Shown here: piece after piece, positions 18,349 through 26,901 of the stretch
Layout of the letters: every line of letters begins with the position of its first letter
Position numbering within the stretch: the stretch's first letter is position 1
Assembly (NCBI RefSeq): GCF_021648825.1
Contig: NZ_JAKJHS010000002.1
Span: 496,001 to 560,000, forward strand
Source of the DNA: Rhizobium halophilum
GTDB lineage: Bacteria; Pseudomonadota; Alphaproteobacteria; Rhizobiales; Rhizobiaceae
Reading direction: 5' to 3'
Length of the DNA: 64,000 bases
Made by a program: the position numbers and the translations under genes
Notes under the pieces: generated by a model
What the model saw: only the letters and a program-made list of their open reading frames with translations
Database searches by the model: none
Told to the model about the DNA's origin: nothing

Positions 18349-19475
18349 TCCGCAGCCTCCGGAGTTGCCATCTGCGGCGTGACGCCGGTGGTGCCGCAGA
18401 CGGCGAGCACGTGGAATAACTCGTCGACACGGTGACGGCAGGTGTGCCGGCTCCGAATGGTTTCCAACCCGGAGATGGTCAGTTCCCTGGCCAGTTCCTT
18501 GTCCATGAGAACTCGCCTGAGGCTCTGCTTCATCTCTTCGCCGTCGCGAGCAAGGAGAAAATCCCTACCGGGGCGGAAGAGTTGTTCGACGTCGTCCCAG
18601 GGAGCCGAGATCAGCGGGATCCCGCACGCCAGCGCCTCAAAGACCCGAATGGTCGGGATGCCAGGAAGATTCTGCACATACGGTCGCCGCGGTATGTGCA
18701 TGGTGACCCTGTGCTGCGCGAACGCCAGCGGGGCGTCTGCGTTGGCAATCCAGCCGCCGTAGCGGATCCCCGCATCGTTGAGCGATGCCAAGGCCGCATC
18801 TGGATAACGCACCCCACGGACGGTCGTTTGGAGGGCAAGTTCCTTCGCGGGGCGCACCAGGAACTCCGCGATTTCCGCTGTCCGCTCGTCGTCTCCCCAG
18901 TTGCCGACCCAGATCAGTTCACCAGTCATCTCCACATCCGGCATGGGCTTGAAGAGCGTCGCATCGGCCGCCTCATGCCAGGTGAAGACGTTGCGACCCC
19001 AGCCTGCCTTTAGGTAGCGCTCGCGTAGGGTCTCGCCAAAGACAAGCACGCCGTCATAGTCGCTCAGATCGAGCCCTGCGATATCTTCCTCGGCCGACAC
19101 CGCACGGTGATGGGTGTCGTGAAAGAGCAGCGTGAAGCGCCCGCCCTCGCGCCGGATTTTGCCGATCCGCCTGACCAGTTCTGGATCCGTCCACTCGTGG
19201 ACCACCACCACGTCGGCGCCTGCGAGGGCCACCTCGTGATCGAAGTTCAAGCCGTAGATTTCGCTGTTCAGGTCGGGGAAGGCCGCATGGAAATGCTCCA
19301 CCGCCGCCTGCCCCTGGTCGCGGATCAGGTTTTCGCGGCTCCACGCCCCTTCGGGTTCCAGCGCAATGGCCTCGTGCCCGCGCCGGATGAGATCCCGCAT
19401 CACGCCGCGCAAGAAATGAGCGTTGCCGTGGTTCCAATCTGAGATCAGCGAGTGAGTATAGAAGATGAAGCGCAT
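18345..19475 (-). CDS. CgeB-like glycosyltransferase (GT-B fold)
   Basis: A 376-aa glycosyltransferase, first of the three consecutive CgeB-like genes. It starts MRFIFYTHSLISDWNHGNAH and contains VVVHEWTDPELVRRIGKI in the acceptor half. The donor half has IPTIRVFEALACGIPLISAP. I placed the start at ATG 19475, two bases after the upstream stop; a longer frame would overlap that gene by 37 nt. It overlaps the next gene by 4 nt. Paralogy among the three genes is visible from the shared N-terminal and donor-site patterns. Confidence 0.83.
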   Translation of the reverse strand: MRFIFYTHSLISDWNHGNAHFLRGVMRDLIRRGHEAIALEPEGAWSRENLIRDQGQAAVEHFHAAFPDLNSEIYGLNFDHEVALAGADVVVVHEWTDPELVRRIGKIRREGGRFTLLFHDTHHRAVSAEEDIAGLDLSDYDGVLVFGETLRERYLKAGWGRNVFTWHEAADATLFKPMPDVEMTGELIWVGNWGDDERTAEIAEFLVRPAKELALQTTVRGVRYPDAALASLNDAGIRYGGWIANADAPLAFAQHRVTMHIPRRPYVQNLPGIPTIRVFEALACGIPLISAPWDDVEQLFRPGRDFLLARDGEEMKQSLRRVLMDKELARELTISGLETIRSRHTCRHRVDELFHVLAVCGTTGVTPQMATPEAAE

Positions 19476-19477
19476 TT

Positions 19478-20590
19478 CTACTCCGCGGCAGTCAGTGTTT
19501 TGCGTTGCGTGCACAGATCGGCGTAGATCCTGGCCATCGCCTGAGTTTGTGCATCGATCGTGAAGTCGAGCGAACGGTCGTATGCCTTTACAGCGAGCCT
19601 TGCCCGGAGGTCGCCATCCTCGGCCAGCTGGTTGACGGCAGCAGCAAGCGCCTGGGGATCATTGGGGTCAAAGAAGCACGCGCAGTCGGCCCATATCTCG
19701 CGGTACGTCGGGATGTCCGAGAGTACGAGCGCCGCACCGGCGCGCGCGGCCTCCAACGGCGCGAGGCCGAACGGTTCGTAGATCGATGGAGAGACGACGA
19801 TCTTGGCTTCCCGCATCAGCGAGACGGTTTGCTCGTGGGTTAGTTCGCCCCGATGCACTGCGTGCCTGATCGGGAGATGCTGACCATTCGGTCCGGTATC
19901 GGAACCTGCCATTGTCAGTGGCCAGTCAATTGCCGCTGCTGCCTGGTCAAGGACAAAGCCGTTCTTCCCGTCGTCCCACCAGCGTCCGGCGGCAAAGACG
20001 AGGTCCCGCTTTTCAGCGAGCACATTCTCGAGCCGGCTCCCGTTGTAAACAACCCGCAGTTGGGGAACGGTTCCGTAAGCGGCATCGAGCATAGCCGCAT
20101 GACTTGCACTCGGCGACACAACGACATCCGATCGGTCGAATCCTGCACGGTTCAGCTCCTGCTGCCACCGCCATTCATCCGGAACGGGAGCCTTGCGGAC
20201 CGCTGCAAACCACGTCACGACGCACGAATGGGAAACCGTGACGACTGGAAGATCTGAAGTTATGCCCGCAGCCTGGGAAGGCAGATTTAGGTGAATCAGG
20301 TCTACTCCTTCGCGAGCACCGAGTTCCGCGATCAACCTCGGGATCTTCGCGAGTTCTTCGCGGTCAACCGCCAGCCAATCCAGAGCTGCATCGAGCTGGA
20401 CGAGACGGCCAATTCGGTCGGCTTCTTCGACCTTGTCAGGAGAAGGCGCTGGGCCGAGGCAGACGAATAACGTCTCCACCCCGAGTTGCCGAAGACCGGA
20501 GGCAAGGTCCATGGCGTAGCGCCAGACCCCGCCGATCGCATCAAGCGTCATGAGCAGCCGCATGCCGTTCAGAGAGGGCAACTGCGTCAC
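19478..20590 (-). CDS. GT4-type glycosyltransferase
   Basis: A 370-aa retaining-type GT-B glycosyltransferase (glycosyl transferases group 1). The acceptor domain begins MRLLMTLDAIGGVWRYAMDL. The donor domain has VVYNGSRLENV and VSPSIYEPFGLAPLEAARAG, with the EX7E motif EPFGLAPLE. The start is GTG at 20590, overlapping the upstream stop as GTGA; a longer frame to 20653 would run into the preceding gene. It differs from the three CgeB-like enzymes and probably performs another linkage step. It is soluble, with no membrane helices. Confidence 0.87.
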   Translation of the reverse strand: MTQLPSLNGMRLLMTLDAIGGVWRYAMDLASGLRQLGVETLFVCLGPAPSPDKVEEADRIGRLVQLDAALDWLAVDREELAKIPRLIAELGAREGVDLIHLNLPSQAAGITSDLPVVTVSHSCVVTWFAAVRKAPVPDEWRWQQELNRAGFDRSDVVVSPSASHAAMLDAAYGTVPQLRVVYNGSRLENVLAEKRDLVFAAGRWWDDGKNGFVLDQAAAAIDWPLTMAGSDTGPNGQHLPIRHAVHRGELTHEQTVSLMREAKIVVSPSIYEPFGLAPLEAARAGAALVLSDIPTYREIWADCACFFDPNDPQALAAAVNQLAEDGDLRARLAVKAYDRSLDFTIDAQTQAMARIYADLCTQRKTLTAAE

Positions 20591-22629
20591 GCCGGGATCC
20601 TCGCCGGTTCGCTGAGAATGGGACCTCCGCCGAAGCGGTGTTCTACAAGCCATTCAGCCAAGTGACGCATCCCGCTGCGCCAGCGCACCCTCGCCTGCCA
20701 ACCGAGATCGCGCTCCAGCTTTCGCGTGTCGGCGACGAAGAAATACTGGTCACCGGCCCGCCAAGGGCCGAAGGAGGACTGCACCGCTTGTCCCGTGAGC
20801 TTCTCGATTTCCCGCAGGACGCCAAGGATACTGACGGAGTTATGGGGGCCGCCGCCAAGGTTGTAGACGCTCCCCTTCACCTGCTCGATAGATCCGAGGA
20901 CGGCACGGTAGGCAGCCACCGCATCGTCAACATGAAGGATATCACGGACTTGTTTGCCATCGCCGTAGACGGAGATGGCATCGCCGGCCAAAGCACGGAT
21001 CAGGAAGTGCGCCACCCAACCCTGGTCCTCGGTCCCGAATTGCCGTGGTCCGTAAATGCAGCTCATCCGCAGGACTGCACTCGGAATTCCGAAGGTCTTC
21101 GCATAATCCAAAACATATTGATCAGCGACGCCTTTGGAGCAGCCATATGGCGTGCAGAATGACAGCGGCCTCTGCTCATCGATGCCATGTGCGCGAATTG
21201 CTTCGTCCGCCGGGATGTAGCGGTCGTCAAGCTCCAGCATCTCGATGTCTTCCAGGGCGCCGTAGACCTTATTGGTGCTGGCAAAGATCACAGGCGCGGG
21301 CTTCGCGGCTTTGCGAACAGCCTCCAGCACGTTGATCGTGCCGCGGGCATTGGCCTCGAAGTCATCGATCGGATGTACGAGGCTGGTCGTTACTGCTGTT
21401 TGCGCCGCCAGATGGAAAACTGCTTTCGCATCGGTGAAGGCTGACTCAATTCCACGCATGTCGCGGATGTCCGCAAGATAAGGATGCACCCGATCACCAT
21501 GACGTTCCCTGAGCCAGGTAAGGTTCTGGTCCACGCCCGGACGTCCCAGATTGTCGAGAACGACAACGTCGGCACCCTCGTTGAGGAAGCTGTCCGCGAG
21601 GTTGGAACCAATGAAGCCGCTGCCCCCCGTAATGACGATCGGAGCGGCACCATTGGCGATGCGAGGGGACGGGAACTGCGTCACCTCCCGAACACGATCG
21701 ACGCCGCCCTCCGTCAGCAGACGGGCGAGAAGTTTCGGTTGGCCGTCATGGGTTTCAGCCCCCAGGTGATAATGGCGCGGGTCGAACCAAAGACCTTCCT
21801 GAACCGCAACATTCGGCGGCACGTCGGCCCAGGCATACCAGTAGAGACGGTCCGCGGGCACTTCCAGCGTCTTCGCGAAGCGACGAACCTGCTCCATCTC
21901 ATCCTTGCGCCAAGTCGAATATCCGGTTTCCGTCACCCAGATTTCACTCTTGGCGTTGTAGCGGTCGAGGATGCGGCGCATCTCTCCCAGATGCATGTCC
22001 CAACCGCCCCAACTGCCCTCCTCGCTGTCCCAGGTGCCGGGGAAGCCGTGGAACCCGACAGCATCGACCACTGCCAGTACGCCGCGCTCTCCCATCAGGT
22101 TCAACCAGTAGGGATCAAACGGGCAAGGGCCGCCGAGGACGGGCTTGAAGCCGCGCTGCTGCGCCCAATAAGCCGCGCCGCCCACCATCTCGCAAAACAA
22201 CTGAAAATCGCTGTCTTCGCGCCAGTCCCAGTCAAGAAGATTGTTGGGCTCGTTCCACAGTTCGATGTGGCGGAAGTGCTTGCCGTAGCGCGTCAGCACA
22301 TGATCAATGAAGTCCGCGTAAGACTTCAAGTCCTTGGGCGGTCCGGAAGCACGCCCAGTTCGTGACAAGGATGGTGGGGTGTAGTGGACACAGGGCAGCA
22401 GGTCGATTTGCGCGCCCAGCTGCGGGATTAGCCAGTCAAACCATTCCTCGCCGCCGGGCGCCAGATATTCCGCCCACGACAGATGGGTCCTGAGATAGGA
22501 AGCACCAGACGCAAGAAGGCGAGGCAGAACCTCCTCCGTCCGCTTGTAATCTCCTGGACGAAACCATTCGACAAAGCCGAACTGCTTCGACCCAAGGCTG
22601 GTGCTGGTCGAAGTGCCGGATCTGTTCAT
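20587..22629 (-). CDS. Fusion of clan GH-A glycoside hydrolase and NAD-dependent SDR epimerase
   Basis: A 680-aa two-domain protein. Residues 15-310 form a glycoside hydrolase TIM barrel of clan GH-A (GH39/GH5-like): the acid/base Glu127 is in ELWNEPNN and the nucleophile Glu235 is in WVTETGYST. Residues 328-670 are an extended SDR sugar-nucleotide enzyme with TGGSGFIGSNL (334-344), the Ser region ASTNKVYG and YGCSK for YxxxK, closest in style to CDP-paratose/UDP-sugar epimerases. No signal peptide exists, so the hydrolase acts inside the cell. The ATG at 22629 overlaps the upstream stop as ATGA, and a GTGA overlap follows. I see no stop or frameshift between the domains, so the fusion is real in this sequence. 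Confidence 0.85.
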   Translation of the reverse strand: MNRSGTSTSTSLGSKQFGFVEWFRPGDYKRTEEVLPRLLASGASYLRTHLSWAEYLAPGGEEWFDWLIPQLGAQIDLLPCVHYTPPSLSRTGRASGPPKDLKSYADFIDHVLTRYGKHFRHIELWNEPNNLLDWDWREDSDFQLFCEMVGGAAYWAQQRGFKPVLGGPCPFDPYWLNLMGERGVLAVVDAVGFHGFPGTWDSEEGSWGGWDMHLGEMRRILDRYNAKSEIWVTETGYSTWRKDEMEQVRRFAKTLEVPADRLYWYAWADVPPNVAVQEGLWFDPRHYHLGAETHDGQPKLLARLLTEGGVDRVREVTQFPSPRIANGAAPIVITGGSGFIGSNLADSFLNEGADVVVLDNLGRPGVDQNLTWLRERHGDRVHPYLADIRDMRGIESAFTDAKAVFHLAAQTAVTTSLVHPIDDFEANARGTINVLEAVRKAAKPAPVIFASTNKVYGALEDIEMLELDDRYIPADEAIRAHGIDEQRPLSFCTPYGCSKGVADQYVLDYAKTFGIPSAVLRMSCIYGPRQFGTEDQGWVAHFLIRALAGDAISVYGDGKQVRDILHVDDAVAAYRAVLGSIEQVKGSVYNLGGGPHNSVSILGVLREIEKLTGQAVQSSFGPWRAGDQYFFVADTRKLERDLGWQARVRWRSGMRHLAEWLVEHRFGGGPILSEPARIPA

Positions 22630-23732
22630 GCTACCAGCCCTCTTTCTTCCAACTGGCGCCGCATCTCGGCACCGCGGTCGATCGCCTGCGTCCCTCGAAC
22701 CCATTCCACAAACGGGCCCAGCGAATTTTCCAGCTTGTATTGCGGCTCGAAACCAAGAAGGTCTCGCGCCTTAGAGATGTCGGCGAAGCAGTTGCGGATG
22801 TCGCCCAGGCGCGCCTTGTTCATGATTTCCGGCTTGATTTCCGGCACATCCATCGCTTCCGCGAGAAGCGTTGCCACCTCTTCGACGGTATAGGCCTGCC
22901 CACTGCCGACATTGATGACGTGGCCGTTCACACTGGGTTGTTCCAGGGCCAGCCGGAATGCACGAGCGACATCACGGACGTGCACAAAGTCTCGGCGCTG
23001 CTGGCCGTCTTCGAAAATCGTCGGTGGCTGCCCGTTTGCAAGGCGGGAGGCGAAGTTCGCTAGTACCCCGGTATAGGGGTTGGAAAGGGCCTGCCCTGCC
23101 CCGAACACGTTGAACAGCCGAAGGGCGACAGCCTCCACATTGTAAGCTTCGCCGAAGATCAGAACCTGCTTCTCCTGTGCGTATTTCGTCAGGGCATAAA
23201 TAGAAGCCAGATCGACCGGCTTGTTCTCGTCCGTAGCGATCGGCGTCAGCCTCTCCCCCTTTGGGCCCTGCGGTTCCCAGCGCCCTTGACGCACCTGCTC
23301 GCCCTTCCTGCGGACGAAGCCCAGCGTATCGCCGCTTTCGGTCGCGTAGAGGCCTTCGCCATAGACGCTCATTGATGATGCGACGACGATTCGGCGGATC
23401 GGAAGACCAATCATGGCTTCCAACAAGACGGCAGTTCCCAGATCATTCCCGCCGACATAGCGAGCGATCTCGTACATCGACTGCCCCACCCCGACCTCGG
23501 CTGCGAGATGGATCACGCCATCAACGTCCTGCAGTGCCTGCGACACGGCATCCTTGTCACGAACGTCGGCACGGATGACCTCTGCCTGTTCCGGAACGTC
23601 GGCTTCCGCGTCAGCATGGACCTGCTCGATCATCGCATCGAGGATGCGCACCTGGTAGCCGGCGGCGAGAAGTTCCTCGGCCACGTGGCGTCCGATGAAC
23701 CCGCACCCGCCCGTTACTAGAATTGTCGACAT
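22626..23732 (-). CDS. NAD-dependent sugar-nucleotide epimerase/dehydratase (SDR)
   Basis: A 368-aa extended SDR enzyme and first gene of the minus-strand operon. It has TGGCGFIGRHVAEEL at residues 7-21, the catalytic region ASSMSVYGEG, YxxxK in IYALTKYAQEK, and the substrate segments LRLFNVFGAGQ and RRDFVHVRDVARA. An insertion after the active-site Ser (about residues 120-160) contains a basic RRKGEQVRQGR stretch. The start at 23732 is the ATG directly before STILVTGG; a longer frame has no family character. The gene divides its 613-bp upstream region with the divergent MDR gene. It is likely to make the nucleotide sugar used by the cluster. Confidence 0.86.
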   Translation of the reverse strand: MSTILVTGGCGFIGRHVAEELLAAGYQVRILDAMIEQVHADAEADVPEQAEVIRADVRDKDAVSQALQDVDGVIHLAAEVGVGQSMYEIARYVGGNDLGTAVLLEAMIGLPIRRIVVASSMSVYGEGLYATESGDTLGFVRRKGEQVRQGRWEPQGPKGERLTPIATDENKPVDLASIYALTKYAQEKQVLIFGEAYNVEAVALRLFNVFGAGQALSNPYTGVLANFASRLANGQPPTIFEDGQQRRDFVHVRDVARAFRLALEQPSVNGHVINVGSGQAYTVEEVATLLAEAMDVPEIKPEIMNKARLGDIRNCFADISKARDLLGFEPQYKLENSLGPFVEWVRGTQAIDRGAEMRRQLEERGLVA

Positions 23733-24345
23733 GTGATCACTCTTGTCTGGAACAAAATTGCGATTTGCGATGTGAACCCCTGCGCCGGCGAAAGGTTCCT
23801 TCTTCAGGAACATCTTTGTCATCAATGTCTTCATCAACGGTCGGCGCCCGGCCGGGCCAGGAACCCGTTGAACCGCATGAACGTTTCGGGGCGGTAGGGA
23901 GTAAGCCCCGCTTGGCGATGGGGTCACCTCCAGCCGACGACAAGGCTGTGTTCAGGTTAACGATAGGGCGGCTCCGCCCGTTTCCAACGGTCTCTTTGGT
24001 AATTGATCCGTAGCCGTGGGTGGCGTTCAGCATGGTAGCATGGTCGGCATAGGCTCCATCTGCCTGGACGCGGCGCTGCTCAGCCCAAACTACATCATTG
24101 TTGAGGAGGACAATCGCGGCAGATCCTGGTCTGCAGATCGGCTTGTGGTCGAGCCGGACGAGCTGGGGAGGCAGCCCAGCATGCGGCCTGGAGCGGTCCT
24201 GGAAGAGACGAAACGAGAAAAAGCCGTTGAGCTTCATCTTCTTCATCTTCTTCCGGAACTCCTCTGCCCGCCAGGCGTTGAGCCCCTGATGCTGCGCCTG
24301 CTGCAGAGGCGTGGCCGCCTGCGCACTTGAGGGAGACACGCGAAG
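23733..24345. promoter_or_regulatory. Divergent intergenic region of the glycan cluster
   Basis: 613 bp separate the two divergent operons and must hold both promoters. Frames stay open on both strands but neither looks like a credible protein; codon bias on the minus strand is gene-like only between about 24100 and 24330. A tandem 9-nt repeat (CTTCATCTT units) lies near 24233-24257. GAGGGAGA ends about nine bases before the MDR start at 24346. I see no operator or riboswitch that I can name. Confidence 0.4.
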
Positions 24346-25332
24346 ATGAATGTAATGACCATGACCGACACCAGCCTCATGAAGGCTGCCATCATCACCG
24401 GACCGGGGGCGATGGTAACCGAAGCAAGGCCGCTGCCGCAACCCGGTCAGGGTCAGGTCAGGATCAAGCTTGAAGGCTGCGGCGTGTGCGCGTCAAACCT
24501 GACGCCATGGGCCGGACCGGAATGGATGCAGTTCCCCACCGAGCCCGGTGGGCTTGGCCACGAAGGCTGGGGGCACATTGACGAGGTGGGCGAGGGTGTC
24601 GAAGGTCTGAAAGTGGGCGATCGGGTCGCAGCCCTCTCCTTCCATGCCTATGCGACACATGACATCGCCGACGCAGATAAAGTCGTCGCCCTTCCCGCCG
24701 AACTTGATGGGATGCCGTTCCCGGGCGAACCCCTCGGCTGCGCGATGAACATTTTCCACCGAAGCAACATTCAGGCCGGGCAGACGGTCGCCATCATTGG
24801 AATTGGGTTCCTCGGCGCGCTGCTGACCCAGCTTGCAACCGCTGCCGGTGCGCGGGTGATCGCCATTTCCCGCCGTCCGTTTTCGCTGGATGTCGCGCGC
24901 CGCATGGGTGCAGCCGAATGCATCCCGATGGAAGATCACTGGCAGATCATCCAGGACGTAAAGCGCTTGACCGATGAGAAGATGTGCGACTGCGTCATCG
25001 AAGCGGTCGGCAAGCAGTGGCCGCTCGATCTCGCGGCGGAATTGACGAAGGAGCGCGGTCGGCTGGTCGTCGCCGGCTACCATCAGGACGGCGCTCGACA
25101 AGTCAATATGCAGCTGTGGAACTGGCGGGGCCTCGACGTAATCAATGCCCATGAGCGGGATCCCGCCGAATATATCCGCGGCATGCGCGAGGCGGTCGAA
25201 GCTGTTGCCAGTGGTCAGCTAAACCCCTCTTCGCTCTATACCAATCGCTTCCCGCTGGAGCAGCTGGACGACGCGCTGAACACCACCCGAGACCGTCCCG
25301 ATGGTTTTCTCAAGGCACTGGTGACCTACTGA
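24346..25332 (+). CDS. MDR-family (zinc-type alcohol dehydrogenase-like) oxidoreductase
   Basis: A 328-aa medium-chain dehydrogenase/reductase. The N-terminal catalytic domain has GCGVCASNLTPWAGPEW, where the first zinc cysteine is followed by SN rather than the usual SD, then GGLGHEGWG. The four-cysteine structural zinc loop is absent. The NAD(P) domain carries IIGIGFLGALLTQLA (about residues 146-160). It overlaps the Gfo/Idh/MocA gene by one base and is divergent from the glycosyltransferase operon, so the two oxidoreductases probably convert a sugar or cyclitol that feeds that pathway. The substrate is unknown. Confidence 0.83.
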   Translation: MNVMTMTDTSLMKAAIITGPGAMVTEARPLPQPGQGQVRIKLEGCGVCASNLTPWAGPEWMQFPTEPGGLGHEGWGHIDEVGEGVEGLKVGDRVAALSFHAYATHDIADADKVVALPAELDGMPFPGEPLGCAMNIFHRSNIQAGQTVAIIGIGFLGALLTQLATAAGARVIAISRRPFSLDVARRMGAAECIPMEDHWQIIQDVKRLTDEKMCDCVIEAVGKQWPLDLAAELTKERGRLVVAGYHQDGARQVNMQLWNWRGLDVINAHERDPAEYIRGMREAVEAVASGQLNPSSLYTNRFPLEQLDDALNTTRDRPDGFLKALVTY

Positions 25333-26360
25333 TGAACGAGATTGTTCTAGACCGCACGCTGTCGGCAACCGCCAAGCCTGCCCGCCTCGGATTTTTAGGT
25401 GTAGGCTGGATCGGTCGCCACCGCATGGAAGCGATTCTTGCGTCCGGCGCAGGAGAGGCCGTTGTTCTTGCCGACGCGTCACCAGAAGTGTCGCAGGAGG
25501 CAAGGAAGTTGGCACCGCAAGCCGCGGTCGCCTCTTCCCTCGAAGACCTGCTCCGCCACGATTTGGACGGTATTGTGATCGCCACGCCGAGCGCGCAGCA
25601 CGCCGCACAGTCCATTCAGGCCTTAGACGCCGGTGTCGCCGTCTTCTGCCAGAAACCTCTTGGCCGCGATGCCGGTGAGGTTGCAGCCGCCGTCACCGCT
25701 GCAGAGAAGGCCGACCGCTTGCTGGGGGTCGACCTGTCTTACCGCTACACGAAAGGGATGCAGCACGTCCGCAGCTTGCTTCAGAATGGGGAGCTCGGCC
25801 ATGTGCATGCCGTAGACCTTGTATTTCACAATGCCTACGGCCCGGACAAGGACTGGTTCTACGACAAGTCGCAGTCTGGAGGCGGTTGCGTCATGGACCT
25901 CGGTATCCATCTCGCCGACCTCGCTCTTTGGGCACTGGATTTTCCGCGTGTCGACAGGGTGACGTCTCAGCTGTTCCACCAGGGCCAGCGCATTTCCGGC
26001 ACGACAGACCACGTCGAAGATTTCGCGACGGCGACGATCGAGCTCGCAAACGGCACGGTGGTTCGCCTCACCTGCTCGTGGCGGCTGCAGGCCGGCTGCG
26101 ACGCCATCATCGGCGCCAGCTTCTATGGGACGGGCGGCGGTGCGGAGATGCGCAACGTCAACGGCTCATTCTACGACTTCGCCACCGAGCGCTTCCGGGG
26201 CACGTCTCGGGAACTTCTGGTGGAGCCTCCTGAGGAATGGGGGGGACGTGCAGCCGTGGACTGGGCCCAAAAGTTGACCGCCGGCGCGAAATTTGACGCC
26301 GCCTGCCGCGAGTATGTCACCACTTCCGATTTGATTGACCGCATATATGGAGCAGCATGA
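25332..26360 (+). CDS. Gfo/Idh/MocA family oxidoreductase
   Basis: A 342-aa NAD(P)-dependent sugar or inositol dehydrogenase-type protein. The Rossmann domain begins LGFLGVGWIGRHR (residues 18-30). The EKP-like motif is CQKPLGRDAG, and the catalytic region includes MDLGIHLADLALWAL. The start ATG overlaps the MDR stop as TGATG. Partnering with an MDR enzyme is common in pathways that oxidise and then reduce a sugar carbon. No export signal is present. The stop codon lies inside a possible 37-codon frame that begins at 26347. Confidence 0.86.
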   Translation: MNEIVLDRTLSATAKPARLGFLGVGWIGRHRMEAILASGAGEAVVLADASPEVSQEARKLAPQAAVASSLEDLLRHDLDGIVIATPSAQHAAQSIQALDAGVAVFCQKPLGRDAGEVAAAVTAAEKADRLLGVDLSYRYTKGMQHVRSLLQNGELGHVHAVDLVFHNAYGPDKDWFYDKSQSGGGCVMDLGIHLADLALWALDFPRVDRVTSQLFHQGQRISGTTDHVEDFATATIELANGTVVRLTCSWRLQAGCDAIIGASFYGTGGGAEMRNVNGSFYDFATERFRGTSRELLVEPPEEWGGRAAVDWAQKLTAGAKFDAACREYVTTSDLIDRIYGAA

Positions 26361-26460
26361 GCGGCAGATCTTGCACCACCTGATGCATCGCGGCAACGCT
26401 CAACTGCGCTATCTCGCGGCGGCGGAACTTCTTCGCCAACGGAAGGTTGTGAGCCCCTAA
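26347..26460 (+). CDS. Possible 37-aa small ORF
   Basis: ATG at 26347 opens a 37-codon frame, MEQHERQILHHLMHRGNAQ followed by LRYLAAAELLRQRKVVSP, which overlaps the last 14 nt of the Gfo/Idh/MocA gene in another frame. The peptide would be a single basic amphipathic helix pair. AGGTTGT and a TAA stop precede the next small gene. No independent support exists and chance is a reasonable alternative. Confidence 0.25.
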   Translation: MEQHERQILHHLMHRGNAQLRYLAAAELLRQRKVVSP

Positions 26461-26470
26461 GGAGTTTCGC

Positions 26471-26596
26471 ATGCGTATCATATTCGTTGTCATGCTGGCG
26501 TCTGTGCTGAGCATCCTGGCTTTCAAGTATGTCGACAGGTCGATCGGCGAATCCGATATCATGGCCTCACCGATGGAAATGTCCGCTCAAAACTAA
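26471..26596 (+). CDS. Small single-span membrane protein (41 aa)
   Basis: A 41-codon gene that starts ATG at 26471 behind a good AAGGAGTTTCGC ribosome-binding site. The peptide opens with a hydrophobic helix, MRIIFVVMLASVLSILAF, followed by KYVDRSIGESD and a methionine-rich tail. This is the layout of small inner-membrane proteins. Function is unknown. The gene is followed by another single-span small protein. Confidence 0.55.
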   Translation: MRIIFVVMLASVLSILAFKYVDRSIGESDIMASPMEMSAQN

Positions 26597-26659
26597 GTCC
26601 GGGATCTTCCGCCGGAACGAAAGATGTCGGCCGTCGTTCTTTCAAAAGAGGAACCAGAC

Positions 26660-26872
26660 ATGAGCCATAAGCAAATCATCCAGACGTTCGCGCTCGCAAT
26701 GGTGGTTTATGTTGCCGCAGTTTTCCTGTGGCCGACAAGCATCGAGCCCTCCGTCACCATCGCAGGGATAGACAAGACTGCCCGCCTCGCGGGCTTGTCC
26801 GAGGACGTGGCGTTTCGACAGGAACGCTTCGGTGTGCCGGCTCCCGAGCAGACCGAGGCGCGCGTCGAATAA
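26660..26872 (+). CDS. Small membrane-anchored hypothetical protein (70 aa)
   Basis: A 70-aa protein starting MSHKQIIQTFALAMVVYVAA at ATG 26660, chosen because AGAGGA lies eight bases upstream. One N-terminal membrane helix (about residues 7-23) is followed by a short exposed domain rich in acidic residues. It follows the 41-aa protein by 63 nt and its stop codon is embedded in a terminator stem. It has no recognised domain. Confidence 0.6.
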   Translation: MSHKQIIQTFALAMVVYVAAVFLWPTSIEPSVTIAGIDKTARLAGLSEDVAFRQERFGVPAPEQTEARVE

Positions 26873-26900
26873 GAATGCCCCGCAAAAGCGGGGCATTCTT
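26871..26900. terminator. Bidirectional stem-loop terminator
   Basis: Perfect 13-bp stem: arms at 26871-26883 and 26888-26900 with an AAAA loop. It overlaps the stop codon of the plus-strand gene and lies 1 nt from the stop of the convergent DUF2171 gene. Both flanks are T-rich (TTCTTATT), so it can serve both directions. Confidence 0.88.
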
Positions 26901-26901
26901 A

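Noticed and set aside
24233..24257. Tandem CTTCATCTT repeat as a mobile-element or CRISPR-like array
   Set aside because: Only two or three short copies without spacers; a simple low-complexity run.
23737..24441. Minus-strand frame of 234 codons in the divergent glycan region
   Set aside because: No recognisable domain, no early start with ribosome site, and it would overlap the MDR start; kept only as an observation.
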